NCBI GenBank assembly: GCA_937899365.1
Contig: CALBPH010000725.1
Span: 1 to 6,450, forward strand
Direction: 5' to 3'
Source: an uncultured Leptolyngbya sp.
Lineage (GTDB): Bacteria; Cyanobacteriota; Cyanobacteriia; Phormidesmidales; Phormidesmidaceae
DNA length: 6,450 bases
Part shown: piece after piece, positions 1 through 4,875 of the stretch
Position numbering within the stretch: the stretch's first letter is position 1
Layout: every line of letters begins with the position of its first letter
The notes under the pieces: model-generated
Databases searched by the model: none
Seen by the model: the letters and a program-made list of their open reading frames with translations, nothing else
Told to the model about the DNA's origin: nothing
Translations under genes and position numbers: made by a program

Positions 1-516
1 AGCGATGACCTCACCATTCGCACATTGGAGCTGCTTTGCATCCCCGGTCGTCCCCCCATTGAGGGCCATACGGATGATGTGAATGCCATCGCCTTTAGCC
101 CCGATGGTCAACGGTTTGTGAGTACCAGCCGTGACCAGACGCTGCGGCTGTGGGACATCGATGGCAGCCCCATGGCCGGTCCTTTTAATGGCCATCTTAG
201 CGATGTGGTGGATGTGGCTTGGAGTTTAGATGGTCAGTATATTGTCAGCGCTAGCCGCGATCAGACGCTGCGGCTGTGGGATTTGCAGGGTGAGCCCATC
301 GGCAATCCGCTAACGGGGCACAATGCCACCGCCAGCACTATTCTAATTAGCCGCGATGGCCAGTGGCTGATCAGCGCTAACAGTGATGGATTCTTGCGCC
401 GTTGGGAGGGGGGCACCATCGAAGAGTGGGTGGAGTGGGGATGCGATCGCATCCAAGCCCATTCCATTCTGCAAACCCCTGACGCTGCCGGCATTGAAAA
501 AGCTTGTCAGTTTTAA
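1..516 (+). CDS. WD40-repeat protein, C-terminal part (5' end outside window)
   Basis: The frame is open from base 1 and ends at TAA 514-516, giving 171 visible codons; an in-frame TTG at 25 is not a credible start because it lies inside a WD40 repeat. Visible are the end of one repeat, two full repeats starting at Gly-His residues 22-23 and 64-65 (each 42 residues, closing with LRLWD around 48-52 and 90-94), and a degenerate last repeat starting at 106 and closing with RRWEG near 134. WD40 repeats fold into beta-propellers that act as protein-binding platforms. The tail after the last blade (a W-x-x-x-G-CDR-I-x-x-H pattern, then an Ala/Cys-rich end) is what I recall from cyanobacterial NTPase (NACHT/AAA)-WD40 proteins, so an N-terminal STAND-type ATPase upstream is plausible but not visible. 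The partner or signal is unknown. No convincing terminator follows directly. Confidence 0.93.
   Translation, partial: SDDLTIRTLELLCIPGRPPIEGHTDDVNAIAFSPDGQRFVSTSRDQTLRLWDIDGSPMAGPFNGHLSDVVDVAWSLDGQYIVSASRDQTLRLWDLQGEPIGNPLTGHNATASTILISRDGQWLISANSDGFLRRWEGGTIEEWVEWGCDRIQAHSILQTPDAAGIEKACQF
64..315 (+). repeat. Two tandem 126-bp WD40-coding units
   Basis: Two consecutive 42-codon WD40 units are partly conserved at nucleotide level. The 20 bases CAGACGCTGCGGCTGTGGGA occur identically at 136-155 and 262-281, exactly 126 bases apart. Identity across synonymous sites suggests recent duplication or gene conversion between blades, as is common in high-identity cyanobacterial WD40 arrays. Confidence 0.85.
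439..454. repeat. HIP1 octamer within a 16-bp perfect palindrome
   Basis: GCGATCGC at 443-450 is the highly iterated palindrome HIP1 of cyanobacterial genomes. Here it extends symmetrically to GGATGCGATCGCATCC, inside the WD40 coding sequence (residues Gly-Cys-Asp-Arg-Ile). It supports the cyanobacterial assignment and has no proven local function. Confidence 0.8.
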
Positions 517-631
517 TAGCCATGCTCGATTCGTGACAACTTAGTGAGGAAATGTGTAGAGAGTGTGAAAAAAACCTCCACCATCGACACAATATAACTA
601 TTGGGCAATACATTTCGCTTTGTTTGTGAGT

Positions 632-658
632 GTTCTCTCGTTAGAAAGATGAGAGAAC
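632..658. repeat. Inverted repeat, 8-bp stem, 11-base loop
   Basis: GTTCTCTC at 632-639 pairs perfectly with GAGAGAAC at 651-658. It lies 116 bases after the WD40 stop. No T-tract follows on either strand, so it is at best a weak terminator of the WD40 transcript; a protein-binding site or an RNA processing hairpin are alternatives. Confidence 0.5.
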
Positions 659-721
659 TTACTGGGTTGTTGTGAATTTGGATGATCTCCTCAAGCTGGA
701 GAGACGTTGGCTGCATGATCA

Positions 722-736
722 CGTCATATAGTGACG
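722..736. repeat. Short inverted repeat CGTCA-N5-TGACG
   Basis: Five-base arms CGTCA (722-726) and TGACG (732-736) flank the spacer TATAG. The symmetry and size suit a dimeric regulator's operator, but the match is short and could be chance. It does not fit the CRP consensus TGTGA-N6-TCACA well. Confidence 0.3.
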
Positions 737-822
737 CCCATTAAAAGGCTCCTAAACCCTCCCTTTCTATGAATCCTTCTTAGACTATGTTTTTAGGAGA
801 TTATAGGATCTTTGTTTTCATA

Positions 823-860
823 TATTCTGCGAGGAAATAGAGTCTAAAGTCTACAGAATA
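823..860. repeat. Nested inverted repeat upstream of the oxidoreductase
   Basis: TATTCTG (823-829) and CAGAATA (854-860) are perfect 7-base complementary arms. The 24 bases between them end with a partly symmetric block, 838-853, starting TAGA and ending TCTA. It lies about 137-174 bases before the ATG at 997, so it could be an operator pair or a hairpin in the leader. Function is inferred only from position and symmetry. Confidence 0.4.
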
Positions 861-923
861 CAGGATTTGGTAGCCTAAACAACCTATGCCCTCTCCTGTT
901 TATAACCTTTAAGTTCGCTAGAA

Positions 924-938
924 GTTGTCTAGAACAAC
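924..938. repeat. 15-base imperfect palindrome near the oxidoreductase start
   Basis: GTTGT (924-928) and ACAAC (934-938) flank CTAGA. It is 58 bases upstream of the ATG at 997, where a repressor operator or leader hairpin would be expected. An in-frame TTG inside its left arm could in principle be an upstream start, but it lacks a ribosome site. Confidence 0.3.
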
Positions 939-985
939 CGTCACACAACGTCTGCTTAAAAAACTGAATAAAAAACTCTTATATC

Positions 986-991
986 AGGAGG
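986..991 (+). promoter_or_regulatory. Strong ribosome-binding site fixing the oxidoreductase start
   Basis: AGGAGG lies five bases before ATG 997. This decides the start against the longer in-frame TTG at 925, which would add 24 Lys/Leu-rich residues ahead of the FAD-binding fold and has no Shine-Dalgarno sequence. Confidence 0.85.
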
Positions 992-996
992 CAATT

Positions 997-2589
997 ATGG
1001 AGAGCTTTGATTACATCGTCTTAGGGGCCGGATTGGGAGGGCTGTCTGCCGCTGCCTGTTTAACTCGCCAGGGCTATAAAGTCGCTGTTTTAGAAAAACA
1101 TTATTTACCCGGAGGCTGTTGTCACACCTTTGACTATGGCAACTATCGATTCTGTGCCGACGTGCACTACATCTCTCAATGTGCACCGGACCAGGCCATT
1201 GGTCAGTTCTTCAGCTACATTGAGCGACCTGTGGAGTTTAACTCCCTTGACCCAGACGGCATTGACCGTATCATTACCCCTGAGGTAGATTTTAAAATTC
1301 CATTAGGATGGGAAACATTGCGCTCTCGACTGATAGCTACCTTTCCAGATGAGCAAACAGCCATCAATCGCTACTGTGATGAGATTCTGCAGCTGCGCGC
1401 AGAGATGCGTAACCTGACTCAGGAAATCAACTGGTATGACCGTAAATGGTCTAATTGGTTAAAGCTGCCTAAGTATTGGAACTTATACACTAAGCGTAGT
1501 TGGACGCTACAGACCCTATACGATCATGTGGGGCTGTCTTCTAAACTGCAAAATCTGTTGGCGGGTCAGAGCGGAGACTATGCCCTACCACCCAACGAAA
1601 TTGCCCTAATGACTCACACATCCTTGGTTTCAGACTACGCCGAAGGCGCTTACTATCCGAAACATCACTTCAAACATTTTGTAGATACCATTGTGGACGC
1701 AATTACAGAGGGTGGCGGAGTCGTACAGCTATCCACCCCGGTAGAACACATTGAGGTTAGCCATCACCGAGTTCAGCAGCTGATCGCCGATGGAAAAATC
1801 TATCATGCTGACAAGGGATACATCAGCGATCTAGATCCGAAGCTGACGGTTAAGCTGATGCATATGCCAAAAGTCCTTCCAAAAGTCCTCAGCCAGCAAG
1901 AAACTCAACGCCTAACAGACTATGAATATTCGGCTAGCGCATTTAACCTATATTTGGGACTAGATAGTCGCTTTAAGCCAGAACGCTATGGACTGGGTCA
2001 CTGGAATATCTGGTACTACCCAACAGGTAACGTGAACCAAGCGTATGAAAAACAGCTGGCGGGCGATCTGACTCATCCATGGATTTTTCTCTCTTGCCCA
2101 ACGATGAAATCAAGTGAACCAGGTATGGCGCCGGCAGGACATCATGTTTTAGAAATTGCGACCGTGTGTCCCTACCAGCCATTTAAAGACCTGCGAGACT
2201 GTGACACCGTGGCCTATAAAGCGAAAAAACGTGACCTGTACCAACACATTATGACCAGCGTCCGGGACCTGATTCCCGATGTGGATAGCTATACTCGTAT
2301 GAAGGTCTATGGCACCCCCACCACCAGCGAATTTTATCTGGGGCAGCCCCAGGGCAACATTTATGGAGCCAAACTGATTCCCAAGCAGGTGGGGCTCAAC
2401 CGGATGGGCTACACCACTGAAGTGCCAAACCTTTTCCTCGTAGGTGCAACAGCCGGCTATCCCAGTGTGCCGGGTGTCATTATCAATGGCATGGAGGCGG
2501 TGGAGCTGATCACAGGCCGATCGGTTTGGAATCAAACGTTAGCGGCTGACCGGTCGACAAAAGTTCCAGTTGGTTCCGTGTCTAGCTAG
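997..2589 (+). CDS. FAD-dependent oxidoreductase, RetSat-like branch of the phytoene dehydrogenase superfamily
   Basis: A 530-residue flavoprotein (stop TAG 2587-2589). The N-terminal dinucleotide-binding fold runs from residue 5: GAGLGG at 10-15 is the G-x-G-x-x-G loop and Glu33 is the acidic residue that binds the FAD ribose, followed by GGCCHTF at 39-45. Near the C-terminus lie FYLGQPQGNIYG (446-457) and a second FAD-contact segment from about 478 (NLFLVGATAGYP). From memory, GGCCHTF, the following HYI (57-59) and the QFYL/EFYL-x-x-P-x-G-x-x-YGA region match vertebrate all-trans-retinol 13,14-reductase better than CrtISO/CrtH or CrtI. The expected reaction is FAD-dependent reduction, desaturation or isomerisation of a polyene (carotenoid or retinoid-like) at the membrane; the substrate is unknown. 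Residues 53-56 (CADV) differ from the D-T-G-I that I recall there in RetSat. No signal peptide is evident. It converges with codB and has a long private upstream region, so it is probably monocistronic. Confidence 0.9.
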   Translation: MESFDYIVLGAGLGGLSAAACLTRQGYKVAVLEKHYLPGGCCHTFDYGNYRFCADVHYISQCAPDQAIGQFFSYIERPVEFNSLDPDGIDRIITPEVDFKIPLGWETLRSRLIATFPDEQTAINRYCDEILQLRAEMRNLTQEINWYDRKWSNWLKLPKYWNLYTKRSWTLQTLYDHVGLSSKLQNLLAGQSGDYALPPNEIALMTHTSLVSDYAEGAYYPKHHFKHFVDTIVDAITEGGGVVQLSTPVEHIEVSHHRVQQLIADGKIYHADKGYISDLDPKLTVKLMHMPKVLPKVLSQQETQRLTDYEYSASAFNLYLGLDSRFKPERYGLGHWNIWYYPTGNVNQAYEKQLAGDLTHPWIFLSCPTMKSSEPGMAPAGHHVLEIATVCPYQPFKDLRDCDTVAYKAKKRDLYQHIMTSVRDLIPDVDSYTRMKVYGTPTTSEFYLGQPQGNIYGAKLIPKQVGLNRMGYTTEVPNLFLVGATAGYPSVPGVIINGMEAVELITGRSVWNQTLAADRSTKVPVGSVSS

Positions 2590-2625
2590 CTGATTCTAGG
2601 AGGCTAATCTCCACTGTCTGACCAC

Positions 2626-2682
2626 AAAAAACAACCACAGGAAATTCTCTAGGGCTGCATTACAGCTGGATTTCCTGTGGTT
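2626..2682 (-). terminator. Intrinsic terminator of codB, shared gap with the convergent oxidoreductase gene
   Basis: A perfect 13-bp stem is formed by AACCACAGGAAAT (2633-2645) and ATTTCCTGTGGTT (2670-2682). The 24-base apical region can form a small inner hairpin (GCTG 2654-2657 with CAGC 2663-2666). For minus-strand transcription it is followed after one base by six Us (A6 at 2626-2631), a standard intrinsic terminator placed about 30 bases past the codB stop. Read on the plus strand the stem is preceded by the A-run and followed by only two unpaired-side Ts, so it would end oxidoreductase transcripts less efficiently but could still protect their 3' ends. Confidence 0.85.
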
Positions 2683-2710
2683 TGATGTCATGGTGCTTGT
2701 TTGATATCAG

Positions 2711-3982
2711 CTATCGCAGTACCCGACAAAAAATGCCATAGATAACAGCAGCTGTAACAATGCCATTGACAGGACCAATGCCCAAACCAACAGTTCCAGT
2801 ACCGTAGGCCACCACAGACCCTACCACATAGGCAATTACCCCCGCCCAGTTAAACGCAGGCAGTCTGGATGACAGCTTGGGAAATCGCCCACCATGGCGT
2901 AACCAAAAATCCACCATAATGATGCCACCCACCGGCGGAATCACCGTACCCAAGAAAATCAAATACTGGGGCAACAGTTCATAAATTCCCGACAGGGTAA
3001 ACACCAGCGCCAATGTGGCCCCACCCAATACAAACGCATGGCGCTTGTGGGTGCGAAACATATTAGCCCCCGCGACAGAAAAGGCATAGATTGTGTTGTC
3101 CTGGGTAGTCCACACATTGAGAATCAAAAGGATCACCCCACCCGCCAAAATGCCCTGGGTGGCCATCGCCTTGATCAGATCTTCTGACCCATAGACTAGG
3201 GTACAAAACGCTCCTGCAAACACTAAAATTCCATTTACCACCATAAAGGCGCTCAGGGTAGCAACCACTGCACTTTTGCCTGAGTCGGCAAAGCGGCTCC
3301 AGTTTGTCGCCTGGGTTCCTCCAGAGATAAAGGTACCACTTACCACCGCTAGGGCTGCTCCCATGTTCATCCCCCCCGTGGGCTCAGGTAGAGACGCTGC
3401 CCCGCCAAAGACCCTAAAGGCTAGAAACAGACTAATGGACACCAAAACTAGCATGGCTGGTACGGCTAAGCGACTGAGCCAGTCAATTGCTCGATAGCCA
3501 ATGTAGGCGGTAGCGCAAAAGGCATAGTTGAAAAACAGTACCAGTGCCACATATAAGATGCCTTCACTGGGGCCACCCAACAGCTCTAACAGTACCTGCA
3601 CCACAACGGCGGTGGTAAAGGCATACCAGCCAATCTGGGTAAATCCCATAATAAAATCCACCCAGCGAGAGCCCACATTGCCAAAGCTAAACCGGGCCAT
3701 TAGCACCGTAGTCAGTCCACTTTGAGAGGCGATGTAGCCCAGCGCTGCACAGTAGCAGCCAAGAATCAGGTTGCCGATAACAATAATGGTCATTAGCTGC
3801 GGCACACTAAAAGCCGGCCCCAGGGCACCACCTGCAAACAGCGTAGTTGATGTCAAGGAAAACCCCATCAGCATCAAACACAATGACCAATAAGGCTTAC
3901 GCGCTGATTTGGGTACAGCGCTCAGCGGATAGTCTTCAGCAACGGAATTGTCGAGTAGCTTAGGTTCTGTAGATAGAGACAT
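2711..3982 (-). CDS. codB: Cytosine/nucleobase permease, NCS1 family (CodB-like)
   Basis: A 423-residue polytopic inner-membrane protein. Its length and motifs match E. coli CodB as I recall it: PKSARKPYW at 24-32 before TM1, TTLFAGGALG (46-55), ARFSFG (96-101), TQIGWY (115-120), SGTFISGGTQATNWSRF (215-231), LNVWTTQDNTIYA (288-300) and IPPVGGIIM (348-356). About twelve membrane segments can be placed, roughly at 33-53, 62-84, 107-131, 142-162, 170-191, 207-223, 242-265, 277-300, 316-333, 338-358, 378-395 and 400-421. The family imports cytosine or related bases and allantoin-like compounds by cation symport. The exact substrate cannot be read here, and no cytosine deaminase or hydantoinase gene lies beside it. 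The start ATG (3980-3982) has GAGG seven bases upstream (3990-3993). Transcription probably starts in the divergent region to the right and ends at the hairpin at 2626-2682. Confidence 0.92.
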   Translation of the reverse strand: MSLSTEPKLLDNSVAEDYPLSAVPKSARKPYWSLCLMLMGFSLTSTTLFAGGALGPAFSVPQLMTIIVIGNLILGCYCAALGYIASQSGLTTVLMARFSFGNVGSRWVDFIMGFTQIGWYAFTTAVVVQVLLELLGGPSEGILYVALVLFFNYAFCATAYIGYRAIDWLSRLAVPAMLVLVSISLFLAFRVFGGAASLPEPTGGMNMGAALAVVSGTFISGGTQATNWSRFADSGKSAVVATLSAFMVVNGILVFAGAFCTLVYGSEDLIKAMATQGILAGGVILLILNVWTTQDNTIYAFSVAGANMFRTHKRHAFVLGGATLALVFTLSGIYELLPQYLIFLGTVIPPVGGIIMVDFWLRHGGRFPKLSSRLPAFNWAGVIAYVVGSVVAYGTGTVGLGIGPVNGIVTAAVIYGIFCRVLR

Positions 3983-4086
3983 TTAATGACCTCACCAATT
4001 GGGGAGTGAAGTTAGTTTGCCGTTGCTGATTTGGTGGATAAACCGCTCTGTTAAAAATGCCATATGTCAATAGCACGTCAACAGCA

Positions 4087-4100
4087 TCTTGCAAACAAGA
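4087..4100 (-). repeat. Small hairpin in the codB leader
   Basis: TCTTG (4087-4091) and CAAGA (4096-4100) form a 5-bp stem with a four-base loop about 105-118 bases upstream of the codB start. It lies inside the presumed 5' untranslated region. It does not match a riboswitch class I know, and a stem this short may be chance. Confidence 0.3.
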
Positions 4101-4145
4101 CCATCCCAAGGAGCAGCAACGTCGATAGTTTTTATCAGCCCCAAC

Positions 4146-4187
4146 ATCATAAGGGTTTTTACGGATCGACATGGTATTACTTATAAC
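4146..4187 (-). promoter_or_regulatory. Candidate NtcA-activated (class II) promoter for codB
   Basis: Read on the minus strand, GTTATAAGTAATAC (4187 to 4174) matches the NtcA consensus GTA-N8-TAC with one mismatch (GTT for GTA). Exactly 22 bases further lies TATGAT (4151 to 4146), which fits the -10 pattern TA-N3-T. NtcA-activated cyanobacterial promoters typically pair such a site, in place of a -35 box, with a -10 about 22 bases downstream; here the -35 position carries only CCATGT, which is poor. It would give a leader of roughly 155 bases before codB. A one-mismatch site can arise by chance, so this remains a prediction. Confidence 0.35.
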
Positions 4188-4354
4188 GGACAGACGTTGA
4201 CAGCTGGGCGTATGCAGCATCAAGCAGTTTTCTACCGTTGCTGATTTAAGACCCAAGTCGTCCTGTGAGATATGCAATGGGCCCGTGCATAAATAGCGCC
4301 AGCTGCCGACTGCATATTTCCAAAGGAGAGGCTACGCTAACAGCAGTTTGCACC

Positions 4355-4373
4355 GCCCATAGTCGTTATGGGC
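4355..4373. repeat. Perfect 7-bp inverted repeat with five-base spacer
   Basis: GCCCATA (4355-4361) and TATGGGC (4367-4373) flank GTCGT. It could be a hairpin in an unannotated transcript or a dimeric regulator's operator in the divergent region. No T-tract follows on either strand, so it is not a classical terminator. Confidence 0.45.
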
Positions 4374-4794
4374 TGAAGCTTTCATCGATTATCATTTTGA
4401 GTCCACAACTATCACGATCGATATCATTCTCTTTGCGGACTACCTCTGGACTGACCAACCGTACCGCTGCTCTTGGAAGAGATAATGGCTCTGCCCGTCA
4501 AGGCTTTGAATATCAGGTGGCTTGAGCGCATACCCTGAAACTATGGCTTTACAGCAGTCCTAGATTGATCTTCAGGCCATTGAGCAAATTTGGTCTGGGA
4601 TATAGCTACTTTTCTAAAGAATCTACAGTGAGTTGATTCCGTTTCTTTAGGCCTTTGATATTGTTAAATAATGCAGCTAGATTTGACATGACTTACAATT
4701 ACAGCCTGTTGAATGGTTGTCAATGTCTAAAAAGTCCTTAAAAATTTTCAGAAATTAAGATTGGCCTTAGAGAAACGTAAAATTTATCTTTCTT

Positions 4795-4800
4795 TATACT
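4795..4800 (+). promoter_or_regulatory. Possible -10 box of the kinase gene
   Basis: TATACT is a good -10 hexamer 75 bases before the kinase start. No good -35 hexamer sits 16-18 bases upstream; a TTGACA at 4683-4688 is too far away to pair with it. If used, the promoter would need an activator or an extended element. Confidence 0.25.
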
Positions 4801-4875
4801 TTTGATGCCACCACCGGAGCTACTGGCATTGCTGATTCTCTTTAATTTTTCTTAGACGTTTCCTATTCAGTCACG

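Larger units (their letters stand above)
517..996. other. Intergenic region upstream of the oxidoreductase, no gene seen
   Basis: These 480 bases separate the WD40 stop from the oxidoreductase start. I see no convincing coding sequence on either strand: a 69-codon minus-strand frame across 513-722 has no ribosome site and no recognisable protein. The stretch is AT-rich and contains several short inverted repeats (listed separately) and a ribosome-binding site at its end. I could not assign a sigma70-type promoter with confidence; TATAAC at 901-906 resembles a -10 box but has no -35 partner at the right distance. Confidence 0.7.
4020..4247. repeat. 13-base direct repeat with an inverted partial copy between
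   Basis: CCGTTGCTGATTT occurs at 4020-4032 and again at 4235-4247, both preceded within a few bases by AGTTT. Between them CAGCAACG at 4114-4121 is the exact inverse of the first eight repeat bases after the leading C. The first copy lies in the codB leader about 40 bases before the start codon; the second lies upstream of the candidate codB promoter. No terminal inverted repeats or transposase lie between them, so this is not an evident mobile element. Confidence 0.6.
3983..4875. other. Divergent intergenic region between codB and the kinase gene, no gene recognised
   Basis: These 893 bases hold no protein I recognise on either strand. The longest frames are a 105-codon minus-strand frame (3960-4277, TTG start, overlapping the codB start) and an 86-codon plus frame (4265-4525). 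Neither has a ribosome site at its start or a recognisable motif, though the plus frame continues past its TGA for a further 36 codons. The part next to codB holds its likely leader and promoter; 4250-4600 has a more gene-like composition and may be decayed coding sequence or a non-coding RNA; 4600-4875 is AT-rich and probably carries the kinase promoter. Confidence 0.6.

Noticed and set aside
513..722. 69-codon minus-strand frame in the region before the oxidoreductase
   Set aside because: No Shine-Dalgarno sequence, no family resemblance, and it ends inside the end of the WD40 gene; likely chance in AT-rich DNA.
870..883. GTA-N8-AAC as an NtcA site for the oxidoreductase gene
   Set aside because: One half-site is mismatched and no TA-N3-T lies about 22 bases downstream; the TATAAC at 901 is 17 bases away.
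925..996. Longer oxidoreductase start at TTG 925 adding 24 residues
   Set aside because: AGGAGG five bases before ATG 997 and the usual short lead-in to the FAD-binding fold favour 997.
3983..4150. A known riboswitch in the codB leader
   Set aside because: I see no conserved core of the purine, preQ1, guanidine or glutamine classes; only small hairpins.
4020..4247. A small transposable element flanked by the 13-base direct repeats
   Set aside because: No terminal inverted repeats just inside the copies and no transposase-like frame between them.
3960..4277. 105-codon minus-strand frame overlapping the codB start by 23 bases, which could suggest an upstream gene translationally coupled to codB
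   Set aside because: It starts with TTG without a ribosome site, resembles no family, has an ordinary-looking random composition, and would contain the candidate codB promoter; treated as a chance frame.
4265..4525. 86-codon plus-strand frame in the divergent region
   Set aside because: No recognisable motif and no ribosome site before its start; kept only as part of the unexplained-stretch finding.
4683..4699. TTGACA followed by TACAAT as a sigma70 promoter for the kinase gene
   Set aside because: The two hexamers are only five bases apart, far from the 16-18 needed, and no -10 lies at the right distance from the TTGACA.
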